A DNA stretch of 64,000 bases from Hordeum vulgare subsp. vulgare (GCF_904849725.1 NC_058521.1:94722244-94786243); one strand, 5' to 3'; positions 1 to 12,287 are shown, counted from the first letter of the stretch. The notes: generated by a model from the letters alone, not told the origin. Program-made: numbers and translations.

Positions 1-70
1 TACACGATGTGGCCATTTCGGTAAATCTTCAAGAAGAGATATGAGGAAACCAGAATCTTCATCTGAGGAC

Positions 71-1680
71 TACAAGAAAAGAACCTGCGACAAATGCAAG
101 AAATCATGTCACTACATTGCAGACTGTCCTCGTTGGGGAAAAGGAATCAAAGAAGAAGAAATACAAGGATGAAAGTTCTGATGACTCGAAGAAAAAGAAG
201 AAACCTTCAAAATCCTAATCATCAAAGTCCTCATCGCACAAGAAGACTAGTTTCAGAAAGGCTCGGGCACTTATTGGCAAGGAAATGGATTCCGAGGGAG
301 ATTCCGAGGAATGTGATGAAGAGGAGGATTCTGATGAAGACTCAGAATCCGGACAGGCTAGTCTTGCACTTGCAACCACATTCGTCAGCAAGTCAATCTT
401 CAACCTTGAAGAAAATGATAACACCATCCACACTGATGACTATGCTGATGACTTTGCTCCAACCTATTGCTTCATGGCAAAAGGTTCAAAGGTACCGAAT
501 GATGTTTCCTCCTTTGACTCAAGTGACTGTGAAGCTGATGATTATAAAAAAACCCAGTTACAGTAAACTTGCTCTCATTGCCACTAAACAACAAACTGCC
601 TTGGAAAAGCTTCAGAAACTGCTAGATAGAAGCGATGATTTGTTGAATGATGAAATGAATCTTACCCAAATGCTCACTGAAGATGTGAGAAGTCTTCAGT
701 CTAGATTTGATAATCTTCAAGATCGTCATGATACACTCCTCGCTGATCATGAGAAACTTTCCTACGAATTTCTTCAAAGGAAGGTTGATCTAGAGAAGTT
801 GAGGATTTCTCATGATGATCTTCGTATGGAAAATGATTCATTACTAGCTCAACAGATCAGCGCTGCTCAAGCTGAATTCATTCCTCCATGTCTTAAATGC
901 ATTGAACGTGAAACTGCTAATTCTTCACCAGAATCATCAAATGCTTCAATTGCTACAAATTCTTCAACTGCTCCTGTAGTGTTAAATTCCTCACTTGAGG
1001 AAAACACAAATGTCACTCATGAAAATGCAGGGCTGAAGGAATTGTATGTGACAGGCATATACAAAAGTCTCAAAGGACATCAAACCCTTTGTGATGTGCT
1101 CAAAAAGCAGATCTTGAACAGGAAACCGAGGAAAGAAGGAATTGCCTTTGAGAGGAAATTGAATGCTAATGGATCTTATTGGAAACCTGAGCAGTATCCC
1201 AAAACGTCATGGGTTGCTGCTACTGGGCCTCCTTTTGATCCATCCAATCTAACAGGCTTTTCATGTGAATTATCCTATTCCTCAGATGAGTCATTTGACT
1301 CCAACTATAAACTGTTCAAAAATCAAGTTGGTGAAGTATTTGCTCGATATGTTGGAACTAACTGCAGGAATGGCCCTCCCCTGAGGAAAATCTGGGTTCC
1401 CAAAAGTTGTCTTGAAAATCTTCAGGTGAATGTCCTCATGACACCATCGATGAAGAATTTGAACCCCAGATCGAATTCCTCAGGAGGACCAAAGTCTTCA
1501 AGAGGATCAAAATCCTCAACTGGTCAAAACTATGCTCGTACCCGTGCTAATGCTTCTAACATGCAGGGAAACTACAAGGAATATGAATATGAGCGTTATT
1601 CTTCAAATCATTATGTTCATAAATCCTCAAACCAGTTCTCTACTTATTCATATGAGTACTTTAACCCCCCCTTCTGTTAA
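71..1680 (+). pseudogene. Sirevirus gag, C-terminal part, frameshifted
   Basis: Structural Gag protein that would package element RNA in cytoplasmic particles. A CCHC zinc knuckle (C-X2-C-X4-H-X4-C, CDKCKKSCHYIADC) lies near bases 75-120. An acidic Ser/Asp/Glu-rich stretch follows in another frame (about 285-566). A third frame (about 550-1680) encodes a coiled-coil-rich segment (about 590-870) and a conserved Sirevirus Gag tail with motifs such as YWKPEQYPK and FARYVGTNCRNGPP. Reading continuously needs frame changes near 250 and 555, so the gene is broken. The N-terminal Gag core is outside the window. Sirevirus Gag extensions of this kind are known as coiled-coil regions. The ATG at 94 is an artefact of the wrong frame and is not a real start. 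Confidence 0.78.
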
Positions 1681-2010
1681 GAGAAGTGCATTAGCTTCAA
1701 TGCCCCCTTTCTCATATGGTGCTCGCAGGATGATGAATGCTTTACCACCCCTTCGGATGTGGGCGGTGAAGAAATTGAACTAATCACTTCTGCAGGTCAG
1801 GTCTCCACATGAAAATAATCATCTGAAGAATTTGCTGGAGACCTGAGGAAAATGCTTGATAGGACGCAAGCTAATATTGATGAAATAGAAATATTTCACA
1901 CGTCCTTATAATTTTGTTATGATGAAATTCCTATCTGATGAAACTGATATCATATTCTTCAAGTCTGAATCATATGAGATGGTAAGTTGTACTAATTCAT
2001 CTGCAGGATG
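1681..2010 (+). other. gag-protease spacer in the Sirevirus
   Basis: About 330 bases between the end of the Gag frame and the first protease residues. Short open stretches exist, but I recognise no domain. It is probably decayed linker coding sequence from the original gag-pol polyprotein. Confidence 0.5.
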
Positions 2011-2402
2011 ACAAACCCAAGAGTACCGAGTGGGTTCTTGATAGTGGCTGCACACATCACATGACTGGTGATAAAAGCTTGCTGATGAATATGCCACTAA
2101 CTCCATCACCCCTGAAGCAAATCACATATGCTGACAAAGGTAAAAGCAAGGTATTGGGACTTGGCAAAGTGGCTATTTCCAAGGATAGGCATATGGACAA
2201 AGTGATGCTTGTGGAATCCCTTGGATTTAACCTCATGTCAGTCTCGATGCTTTGTGATCTTGATATGATTGTTATATTTGGTAGATATAGATGTGTTGTC
2301 ATCATGGAATCTGACAGGTCCAAATCTTCGAAGGTGCCAGAAGAGGGGATTTGTACATTGTTGATTTCTCTACATGTCCTCAACCAGCCACTTGCTTACT
2401 AG
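2011..2402 (+). pseudogene. Sirevirus pol: aspartic protease
   Basis: Retroviral-type aspartic protease that processes the Gag-Pol polyprotein. The sequence shows the active-site context WVLDSGCTHHMTG (DSG in place of the DTG of many proteases), followed by the Copia-typical LGLGKVAIS and GFNLMSVSMLCDL segments. There is no local start codon because it is read as part of a polyprotein. The frame stops agreeing with the downstream integrase frame near 2330, so a frameshift separates protease from integrase. The family call is secure from the motif order; the copy is inactive as encoded. Confidence 0.85.
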
Positions 2403-4399
2403 CAAAAACCTCAGAAGGGTGGCTGTGGCATCGAAGCCTCGGTCATGTAGGCATGAGGAATTTGCACACGCTCGCGAAGAAGAAGCATGTCATCGGCATC
2501 GAATCAGTCAAATTCCTCAAGGATCACCTCTGCGGTGCTTGTGAATCTGGGAAAATGACCAGATCCAAACATCCCTCGAAGACTATGATGACCACTACTC
2601 GTCCATTTGAATTGCTTCACATGGATCTATTTGGACCTACTCATTATGCCACACTAACAAATGCAGCATCTTTATATGGCTTCATCATAGTTGATGATTA
2701 TTCCAGATATACATGGGTGCATATCATCTTTTATAAAACTGAAGTGCAGCAAGTCTTCAAACGATTTTCTTCAAGGGCCTCTACGAACTTCGGCATCAAG
2801 ATCAAATACATCAGGAGTTATAATGGAACAGAGTTCAAAAACACTGGACTTGATAATTATCTTGATGAACTTGGTATTACTCACGAATTATCTGCTCCTT
2901 ATACTCCTCAACAGAATGGTGTCGTCGAAAGGAAGAACAGGACTCTGGTTGAGATGGCAAGAACCATGCTTGAAGAATATCAGACTCTTCGTCGCTTTTG
3001 GCCTGAAGCAAACAACACTGCATGCCATATCATCTACAGGGTATATCTTCACAAATTCCTCAAGAAAACCTCATATGAACTCCTCAATGACAAGAAACCC
3101 AATATAAGTTATTTCAAAGTCTTAGGTGCAAAATGTTGGATTAGAGATCCTCACCATAGCTCAAAATTTGCACCTAAGGCACATGAGGGTTTTATGCTCG
3201 GTTATGGAAAGGACTCGCACACGTACAGAGTCTTCAAGAACTATCACAACAAGGATGTTGAGACTGTAGATGTGCGGTTCGATGAAACTAATGGCTCGCA
3301 AAGAGAGCAATTGCCTTCTGATCCAGATAAGCTGTCTCCTGAGGAAGCAATAAAGCTCACAGCTAGTGAAGACATTGTTCCCCCTGAGGAAATTGATGAA
3401 GAAATCATTCCCATCACTGATGAAAATCAAGAAGATGCTCCTGAGGAAATTGCTCCAGAACCAATTCCTCAGCCCAGAAGAAATCCTCAACCAGCTCATC
3501 CGAGGATTGCAAATGAAGTGGAACTTGACAAAATCCTCAATGAAATCAACGCGCCAGGTCCTCTCACTCGCTCAAAAGCTTCACACTTAGTTAACTTTTG
3601 TGGGCATTTCTCCTTTGTATCTATCACAGAACCTTCAAAAGTTGCTGAGGCTTTCCTGGAACCGGAGTGGATCCAAGCTATGCAAGACGAACTTCTTCAA
3701 TTCAAGCTGAATGACGTATGGGAGCTCGTCAAACGACCAGATCCTTGCAAGGACAATATCATTGGAACCAAGTGGATTTTCCGAAACAAGCAAGATGAGT
3801 ATGGTCAAGTGGTGAGGAATAAGGCACGACTTGTAGCCCAAGGCTACACACAGGTTGAAGGAATAGATTTCGATGAAACTTTTGCACCTGTTGCTAGACT
3901 TGAAGCTATTCAAATACTACTTGCTTATGCTAATCATCATAACATCATCTTATATGAAATGGATGTGAAAAGTGCATGCCTCAATGGTAAGCTTGAGGAA
4001 GAAGTATATGTTGCTCAGCCCCCAGGTTTTGAGGATCCAAAGAATCCAGACAAAGTCTTCAAACTCAAAAAGGCTCTCTATGGTCTCAAGCAAGCCCCTC
4101 GGGCATGGTATGATACATTGAAGGAATTCCTCATGAAGAAAGGCTTCAAACCTGGTTCACTCGATCCGACTCTTTTCACTAAATCCTATGATAATGAGCT
4201 ATTTGTGTGCCAGATATATGTCGATGACATCATATTTGGCTATACTGACAAACGATACAGTGATGAATTTGCTTCCATGATGAGTGAAGAATATCAGATG
4301 TCTATGATGGGGGGCTCAAATTCGTCAACAACGCAACGGAATCTTCATATCAGAGGAGAAATACCTCAAGGATGTTCTGAGGAAATTCGACATGCATGA
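2351..4399 (+). pseudogene. Sirevirus pol: integrase and reverse transcriptase
   Basis: The first third has the GAG-pre-integrase zinc-binding HHCC module ([13 protein letters not shown], then CGACESGK) and an integrase core with HMDLFGP and [13 protein letters not shown]. The second catalytic Asp, normally in a RSDNGTEF context, reads Tyr here (SYNGTEF, near 2820), so the integrase would be dead even in frame. The reverse transcriptase carries [11 protein letters not shown], the Copia-typical DVKSA-LNG block, [16 protein letters not shown] and the catalytic YVDDIIFG near 4216-4242. After MSMMGG (about 4310) the frame slips: the expected sequence resumes in another frame as far as the next ORF. 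The coding region is a polyprotein piece, so the ATG at 2351 is not a biological start. Confidence 0.9.
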
Positions 4400-5139
4400 G
4401 TGCAAAGGTGCCAAGACTCCAATGCCTACCAACGGCCACCTCTGCACTGACGAAAATGGTAAAGAATTCGATCAGCTCTACGATTGGCTATTTATTGTAT
4501 TTATGTGCATCTAGGTCAGATATAATGCTTAGTGTTTGCATGTGTGCACATTTTCAAGCAAAACTGAAGGAATCACACCATAAGGCTGTGAAGCATATTC
4601 TTCGATACTTAGCTCACACACCAACACTAGGATTATGGTACCCCAAGGGCTCAAATATTCATCTTGTGGGATATTCTGATTCTGACTATGCTGGTGACCG
4701 TGTGGATCGCAAGTCAACCTCTGGCACATGTCATTTCCTTGGAAGATCACTAGTCTGTTGGTCCTCAAAGAAGCAGAACTGCGTATCACTCTCCACTGCC
4801 GAAGCTAAGTACATTGCTGCTAGTTCATGCTGTGCTCAATTTCTATGGATGAAGCAAACCCTCAAGGACTACGGCATCAACATGAAGAATGTGCCTCTCT
4901 ACTGTGACAATGAGAGTGCAATCAAGATTGCATACAACCCAGTACATCACTTGAAGACCAAGCACATCCAAATTGGTCATCATTTTCTTCGGGACCATGT
5001 CCTCAAGGGCAATATCCTCATCGACCATGTGAAGATTGATGATCAACTGGCAGCTATCTTCACTAAGCCCTTGGATAAGAAAAGGTTTCGCAAGTTGCAG
5101 TGTGAGCTAAATATCTTAGAATCTTCAAATGCTTTGTAA
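4396..5139 (+). pseudogene. Sirevirus pol: RNase H (C-terminal Pol)
   Basis: RNase H degrades the RNA strand during cDNA synthesis. The ORF contains the Copia RNase H landmarks DSDYAGDRVDRKSTSG, CHFLGRSLVCWSSKKQ, LSTAEAKYIAAS (catalytic Glu) and CDNESAIKIA (catalytic Asp), then HIQIGHHFLRDHV near the C-terminus. It is in a different frame from the upstream reverse transcriptase, with the break between about 4310 and 4396. The end at 5139 fits the normal end of Copia Pol. Confidence 0.88.
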
Positions 5140-6528
5140 AAACATGCACATCCTAACACTTATGCAAAATTGATGACTTAGATGTGCAACACATGATGAA
5201 TCCATTTCCTCAACTAATGAAGAATATCACTCTGAGTGTGAAGAAATCCATGAAGAAATTGATTCTCAGGGCCCTACGACAATTGTGCGTGGTGTCTGTA
5301 ATCAACATTCTTATATGGTGGGTCACGCCACCGCCCAACGTGAAATTCCTCAAGTTGAATTTCTTCAAAGTTGCATTTCTTCAAAATTTGATTTGCTTCA
5401 AAACAGTTGCTCTTCAAAATCGTTTTTCTTCAAAAACTGAAATTCATCATTATGACACTTTATCACAAAATCCTCAAGTCATTAAAATCTTCAAAAACAC
5501 TTGATGATTTTCGTTTACCTAGATAGACTGTGATTTCAAGTCCTCAACAACATTCACTTATAGCTATTTCTTCAATTTGATATTTCATCTAAGTGAATGT
5601 GATCGGACCCTACTTTCCCTCTATGCTACTCTCACCGAGTCTATTCAATTCTTCATATGCGTTCTACATGAAACTTTGTTCAAAATCCTCACTGCGTCCT
5701 TGTCAGCTGATGATTTTGTAACAAAATCCTCAAATCTTCAAAAACGTTTTTTACACAGTAACTGAACCCCACTTTCCTCGTTCGAATAACCACGATCTCC
5801 ACGATCTCCACCGCTTCTCTCGTGTGCTACAAGTGTCCTGCGGAGACGTAGAGACAGGGGCTATTTGGTCCGATATTTTCGCGCCAAGAGTTACCGCCTG
5901 GCTAGAAATATGTCCCCGTCTCCCTCGGTAAAATCTTCTTCGTTCCATCGCCCTCCTGCTACAGCAAAGCTCCAAGCCCTAGCGCCACCGCAAGAAGTCT
6001 CGACGCCGGCGAAGAAGAGCTTGACTGCCTCGACCTCTCCGTCGTCGAAACCACACCGGAACCGGACCATCTTCGTCCGCCGCCGCCGTAGCTGTCCTCT
6101 GCTGTCGAGTTAGGGCGCATTGGACTCGCACCGAAAGAGCATCTACTGCTACCTCTTCTCTGTTCTTCGTGCGCGCCATCTAGGGTAAATAAAAACCCTA
6201 TTTTGGCAGCCAGTTTGATCTACAATTTTACCTTGGAGATGTGAAATCTGTTTTTCCTCAAGAATCCATCAGTTTCTTTTCCTCAAACACTTCCTATCAC
6301 CAAACTATTGATGAACTTCACTAAGCATCTAAGATTTTCATGAGATTCCTTAGTCGTGCGAATTTTCGGATCTGTACAACTCTGGAACCCAAGAACAGTA
6401 TGCTTAGACGAATTCCTCAACCCCTAGTCAAATTTCTCAACTGTCAAAATTTTTCATTTCATCAAATCTGAGAACGCATATGACCTCTCCAAATTCCTCG
6501 CAACTATACTCTGTTCACACGTACACAC
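5140..6528 (+). other. Spacer between pol and ORF3, with leader-like sequence
   Basis: About 1.4 kb without a credible coding frame. The first part (5330-5760) is dense in CTTCAAA/CCTCAA words. From about 5760 to 6190 the composition changes to CG-rich, untranslated-leader-like sequence containing CCCTAGCGCCACCGC and many CCG/CGC steps, followed by AT-rich sequence up to the ATG of ORF3 at 6529. It resembles a plant 5' UTR and could hold an internal promoter or a spliced leader for ORF3. This is inference from composition only. Confidence 0.45.
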
Positions 6529-9500
6529 ATGTCAGCTGATGAATCTCTCGGTTCTCATCAAATTAACTCATTTGCAGCGTTTCTTGAAGAAAATCTGCAA
6601 GTCTCATCAAAATCCTCAAGAGTTCAATCTCATCAGCAAAAGCCTCAGCTGGAGAAAATGGAGGGTGAAAGGAAGCAAAAGGGAGGCAAGAAACTTGAGC
6701 AGAACACTGCCGCAGATATCCCTGAGGGTATATACCTGGATTACTGCACTCCTGATGAACATGAAACTATGCCCAAGAGAAAGATCAGGCTTCAAAATAT
6801 TGAACGCCGATGGGCTAAGGAGTGGAAGGAGTACAGATTCGTCACTCCCAAATACGCGAAGAAATTCGCTCTGAAGCATCCTGGCAAACGGGCTCCACTT
6901 GAGGATTATCATGAATCACATCCCTCAAGCCTCAAGACAATTGATGACTATCGTGAGAAAAAGTCTAAACGCTTGTCAAAGCTTCAGAAGCAAGCAGAGG
7001 TTGTTGTGAGAAAGTTCAATGAAGAATCTGCTGCTGCCGCAACTGCCGGTACTTCCTCTGCAACTGATACTTCTGGTACGGCAATTCCTCAACTGAAGTC
7101 TGTGCCACCAAAACCAAAGGCTTCAAAGCCTCAAGAAAAAACTGCTCCAGCATCAGCACCAAAACCTTCAGCACCAAAACCCTCAGCTCCAAAGGCTTCA
7201 AAGCCTGAATAGAAGCCGATAGTGAAGCCACTGCCCGCTGTCTCCAGCTCATCAGTCCCATGTGCAACAAGTTCGGAGATAAAGTCTTCACCAACTCCTC
7301 TGAAGACTAAAGTGAGTGTTGCGAGAGGAACAAGACCAAGCCCTAGCAAAATCATCAAGGTCCCTTCTGCATCATAAGGTAGTAATGAATTTGATGATGA
7401 CACTCTGCAAGCCATTATCAGAAACAAGGAAGAGAGGGTAGCTCAAGCCTCTGGCAGCTCCATTCCTCCGGCCATGGACCCAAAAGTCCTCCTCGACTAC
7501 ATCAACATCTGGTATGAGGACACCAACACTCCACTTGATGATTTGAAGCTTCCCCCAAGCATCAGCCACATGGTGGCCACATTCATCAACGAGGCCAAGT
7601 GGAAGGAGCAGCAAGACAAACAGGCCAAGGTTGCCCAGCTCAAAAAGGAGAAATTCCTCACGCAGAATCTCCTCAACCTGACGCCTGATGCACTTGTGTC
7701 AACGCAGGCTGAATTGAAGACTTTGACAGATAAGTACTCCAAGCTTTCTGGCCGTCAAAGTCTCAAAATCAGTTTCATCAAATTTGCCACTGAAGTTGTT
7801 GACAACTACAACAAGAAGGCTGCCCCTCCAGTACCAACTCCTCAGCCTCTGATTGAAGAACCAGCTGATGAAACTTCTCATGCTGAGGAAATCCCTCAAG
7901 GAAGCCGGGTGATTGAACCGGTGATTGAGGAAATCACCATGGAAAATCCAGCTGATGACTCTGCTCCAGCTGGTGAGACTGACCCTGCTCCAGCTAATGC
8001 TTGAAAGCCAGCTGATGACTCTGCTCCAGCTGGTGCCTCAAAGCCATCTATTAAAATGTCTCTGGTGAGAAAACACCTTCACCAAAAGCTTCAAAGGTGA
8101 AGAAAATGACTCCGTCTGCATCAGACGTGAAAAATACCAAGGCTGCTGAAAAGGAAGCCAAGAAGACAAAAGCTTCATGAGCAGAAGAACACACTCAGGC
8201 CAAGCGCCTCAAAGCACTTGAAGAAAATGCTCCTCTGGATCCTGTGCCTCTTAACAGCGCTCCGTCTTATGAGATGATTCCCTTTGCAAGCGAAGACCAG
8301 GAGCAAGGGGCAGATGAGGAAATGAAGAATGTTGAATCTGAGGAACATACTGATGAGGAAATTTGCATCAATGACAGTCCTCAGCCCTCCATTCCTCATG
8401 AAGAAACTACACAAGGATCAGCTGCACCAGCTGATGAATCTGGCTCCATCACCAAGAAAGCTGAGGAAGAACAAAGTGAAAATCCTCAGCCTGATGAAAG
8501 TCACATTCATGTGCAAAATCCTCAACCTGAGGATCAGGCTGACCCAACTCCTCCTCCTTCTGAGAAAAACCCTCAAGCTGAGGCTGAGGATGAACCTATT
8601 CCCCCTCCAGAGCAAAACCCCCAACAGGATGCTCCGATTGACGACATTCCTCAGCCTGAAGCTCAACCAGAACACATTCCTCAGCCTGAAGCGCAACCAG
8701 AGCTTGTTCCTCAGCCTAAAGCTCAGGCTGATGAAATTCCTCACCCTGAGGACCATGCTGAGGAAAATGCACCAGACCCAGACAATGCCTTCATCGTCCT
8801 CAACCCAGAGTCTGCAATAGTTGTCTCCCCTCAAGTCCAGCCGCAAAATCTTCAGCCAATGCAGCGTCAGCCGTTCTCCAAGCGGCCAAAATTTCAAAAG
8901 GAGTTCTTCTTTGAAGAACGCATGTTCTTCATAGGAGAAAATCCCTATGACAAGCCTCGCATCAGGTATCTGAAGTTTTGGACAAGGACACAACTCAACT
9001 ACTATGCCTCTGTGCTGTGTGGAAGAAACAAGATTTTCCAGCATAGGCATATTCCTCACGTTGAGCTTGAAGAAATACAATGCTTTGCTCCAATCCTCAA
9101 CGTCCTTTTTGAAGCTGGACTTCTCCCAATGTGCTCGAATATCTATGATTGGAATAGTGAGCTTTTTCTTCAATTTTATGCAACTCTTCACATCTCAGGA
9201 GATCCAACAATCATCAACACATGGGTGCTAGACTGGATGACGCAAACCACACACTTCAAGGCTCCTGCCATTGAGCTACTACGTGAACTACCAGTATCAA
9301 TTCCCTCATAGCAGGCCGTGAAGCTTTATGATGAACATGAGCTGCCTAACAAGCTGATGGATGTCCTCATGAAGCCTTTTGCTAAGGGGCAACCACCAAG
9401 AACAACCTTCGTGATCCATGAGCTCAAATATGAACCCAGGCCGGTTTACAAAATCCTTTGCAGCGTACTTGCACCAATCAAGGGCCATGATGATGAAGAA

Positions 9501-10283
9501 GATGTCGTAGGCATCATGAAGAATATCCTCTTCAACATCATACATGGTATTCCCATCAACATTCATGATTTCTTCTTGAGGACTTTGGCCAAGAATGCAA
9601 TATCTCCTTTTGACCACAAGATATATGCTCCATGGATCATGAGATTCATCAGAACAAGGTCAGGCATCAATTATCACGCTGATTTCAACAAACATGTCGG
9701 TTATATGCCTCCTGTAAGGATCAACAAGAAGACTTTCGAGCCTGTTGAAGGAAAACGAAAGTCTGTCATTGATGAAGGCAGTCGGTCCCTTGATGGCCAG
9801 TTTAGAGAGCCCGAAGCTTATTCTTCATGGGATGACACTGAGACCCATCCTCCAAGTCCTGTTGCTCCTCGGGTGATGAATACCAGAGAGCTTCTTCTCA
9901 GTCTTCACCAGAAGGTGGATCGGAATCATAAGTGGGTCAAACGCCAGTTCGACGCCATTGTGAAAACCCTCAATGAAACGCAGAATGCTGTGAAGCTTAA
10001 CCATTATTATCTTCATGAGGTTTTTGATCGCACCTGGGCTACACTAGCTCATCAGAAGACTCCGGCAGAACTTGAAGAATTGGAGGTTGTGCGGGACTTC
10101 GACTGGTCGTGGCCACCAAAGAAGAAATTCAGGCCAATCCCAGTCCCAGAACTTGAGGACAGATCGTTTTCTTCATTCCGCACTGCCGAATCTGATGAAG
10201 AACAACAAGACACTGCCACCGGTCCAAGGAGGAAGTCTGCTCCCAAGAATCCTCATGCGTCTTCATCAACTGTCAAGGACTGA
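6529..10283 (+). pseudogene. Sirevirus third ORF (so-called env-like ORF3), decayed
   Basis: A long ORF downstream of pol is typical of Sireviruses; its function is unproven. One frame runs from ATG 6529 to 8004 with in-frame stops at 7210 (TAG), 7375 (TAA) and 8002 (TGA). A second frame runs from about 8244 to 10283 with a TAG at 9309, so there is one frameshift (8005-8243) and several stops in about 1250 codons. The N-terminal part is Lys/Arg-rich (PKRKIRLQNIERRWAKEWKEY). There are Ala/Pro/Lys-rich tandem motifs (KPSAPKPSAPKASKP) and a Pro/Gln/Glu repeat block at about 8500-8770 (units like IPQPEAQPEH). A folded, aromatic-rich region follows at about 8880-9700, then an acidic tail. I see no clear signal peptide or membrane span, so 'envelope-like' is a label of position only. 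Confidence 0.72.
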
Positions 10284-10324
10284 AAGTCTTCACGGGCGTT
10301 AGACCTTAGTTTGTCCCTTTTTGT

Positions 10325-10809
10325 CACTTGATGACAAAGGGGGAGAAACTTGAGAGTTAGTCTTCACGCGGGATATTTTGGGTGCTTATAAACTATATTA
10401 AAGTTACAAACTCTTGGCTCTTCTGAAGTCTTTTATGTAATGATTTGTAACTTAAGCCCGATGGTACTCTGACGCTTTTGAACGTTTTTCTTCGCATGCT
10501 TATTCCTCAAAATTCTAATGCACGCATGCTGGAATTCGTCACATACCATTTGTCATCATGCATCTTCAATTTCTTCATACTATATGTCATATGTATGCAT
10601 GATTTACAAGACTCAGGGGGATATCTCCATGATATAAATCATCAATGTGCATTTGCTGTGAAAAGCAAAATCCTCAAGGTATGCACATCTTTAGGGGGAG
10701 TCTCTCTGAATCTTGATTTCAAATTCCTCAAATGAGTATTTACACTTCATATGTTTATTCCCATTGAAGACTTAACCTAATTGTCATCAACCACCAAAAA
10801 GGGGGAGAT
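10325..10809 (+). promoter_or_regulatory. Multiplied polypurine tracts upstream of the Sirevirus 3' LTR
   Basis: Four G-runs in purine context occur in under 500 bases: GACAAAGGGGGAGAAA near 10333-10348, CAGGGGGATA near 10615, TTAGGGGGAGTC near 10691, and AAAAAGGGGGAGAT directly before the LTR at about 10796-10809. The last one is placed to prime plus-strand DNA synthesis. Repeated tracts at this position are a described Sirevirus signature. The stretch has no coding potential that I trust. Confidence 0.75.
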
Positions 10810-12226
10810 TGTAAGTGCATCTAGTGCCCCTTAGTGATTTTGGTGGTTTGAAGACTTATAGGTTAAGTATCTAATGTGTTCTTGAGTGTAAACAGGATCT
10901 ATAAGGCACTGAGAAGTTTGAAATATTCGATGAATATCGACCCCTAAAAATGTATATCTTCGGTTGAAGAAATTGGTCTGAAGCTGAAGATTTGAATCAT
11001 GAAGAATTTGCGATGAAATTGATATTCCTCATGAAGATATTGAAATTGAGGAATTCGGTGTGTCCTGAAGAAAACCAATCTGAAGACTTTGAAGCATGAA
11101 GATTTATTCTTTATGTTTTGTTTTCTTCACACTTGAGTAATAGGAACACCGTACTGTTAAAGGGGGTCGAGGTATCACATTGGAATGAATTTCCTCATGA
11201 TGCTCAAGCCAAGCCTAATCCTACCAAAAGCCTCAAGTGAGGAATATGAGAGACATGAGGACTCTCACAGTTGAGGGCCCCGACCGTTATCGATAGCCAC
11301 GCCACATCATTGGTCTTATCCACACCAACAGTCACATTATTTAAGGGCATTAATGTCAAATCATGTCGGGATGCTCCAAGGCTACAAATAGCCGCCCCCA
11401 TAACCATTAGCTGGTTGGCTGCTCCGTTAGAAACTCACACTTGTCATAATAGCAACCAAAATTCCTCAGAGTCTTTGAGAGTAATTCATCAGTGAAGAAA
11501 TACCCCAAACACCAAACCACAAACCGAAAACCAAGTGATTGAGCATCACTGAAGAAGTTGTTCCTGTGTGGAACTGAAGCCTTTTACCTTTGAGGATTGC
11601 GCAAACTCCACACGGTTAGGCGTCATGGTCTAGAGCAATCCAGCAGTCAATTGTGGATCGCCAGGTGACCAAGTTTGTGAGGGTTTGGAAGTCTGCCCTG
11701 AAGACTTACCACAAGTGTTGGGCGAGGACTGTGTGTTCTTAGCCCAAGGAGAATACGGTAGGGACTTTGTGTCCCGGGACTATGTGTCCTTTGGTTTGAA
11801 TACCAAGCCGCCACAAACCAGATGTACAACTGTCACACCAGTTGGAACTGGGTCATCAACCACTGTCTTCACTGTGATACAGGTTCTATTTCCTCAACTC
11901 TTTATATTCCTCAGATTGTGTATTGATGATTTTCACTGTCACTGTTTGAAGAATTTGCTGAAGACTTTCTCTAAAATTCCTCAACCCCAAATTCTTCACG
12001 CAAGTTAATCCTCATATGTTTTCTGCGTTCCTGCATACTGTGCAAACTGTTTTCATATTCTTCATCCTGAAAAACTGCTGTTGTGAAACTTTGCACTCCT
12101 GACCCTTTACTGTTTCCGCTGTAAGTTAGTCATTAGTGAGGAATGTCCTCAAAAGGAATTTCCTCAGTGATGAAGTTCTAAAAATCTCCTATTCACCCCC
12201 CCTCTAGTCAATATAACGCACTTTCA
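10810..12226 (+). repeat. 3' LTR of the Sirevirus (1417 bp)
   Basis: It begins TGTAAGTGCATCTAGTGCC directly after the polypurine tract and ends CGCACTTTCA, giving the canonical TG...CA ends. The only LTR copy in the window is this one, so LTR divergence and age cannot be read here. Short ORFs inside it are not genes. Confidence 0.85.
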
Positions 12227-12287
12227 ACCGCAAGCTTCCTTGAGCTACCACTCTGACTTCTATACACGCTACGGATGTCCATGAACC
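12227..12287 (+). mobile_element. Host Gypsy 1, internal fragment (piece 1)
   Basis: A 61-base remnant between the Sirevirus 3' LTR and the Angela-type solo LTR. Its last five bases (GAACC) recur at 15585-15589, so it was continuous with 15590 onward before the solo LTR's parent inserted. It belongs to the 3' internal region of a + strand Gypsy element whose left portion lies outside the window. Confidence 0.65.

Larger units (their letters stand above)
1..12226 (+). mobile_element. Copia LTR retrotransposon, Sirevirus (SIRE/Maximus-like) lineage, 5' end outside window
   Basis: The order gag, protease, integrase, reverse transcriptase, RNase H identifies Ty1/Copia. The long third ORF after RNase H, the extended coiled-coil Gag and the repeated polypurine tracts before the 3' LTR are hallmarks of the Sirevirus lineage. 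The element enters the window inside gag, so its 5' LTR and primer binding site are not visible. It ends at the CA of the 3' LTR. The next bases (ACCGC) should be the right target duplication, but the left copy is off-window. All coding parts are broken by frameshifts or stops, so this copy is defective. The flanking sequence belongs to a Gypsy element into which it inserted. The lineage call is firm; the family name (Maximus-like) is only a guess. Confidence 0.88.

Noticed and set aside
8418..9191. 257-codon - strand ORF
   Set aside because: Antisense shadow of the Pro/Gln/Glu-rich repeats of Sirevirus ORF3.
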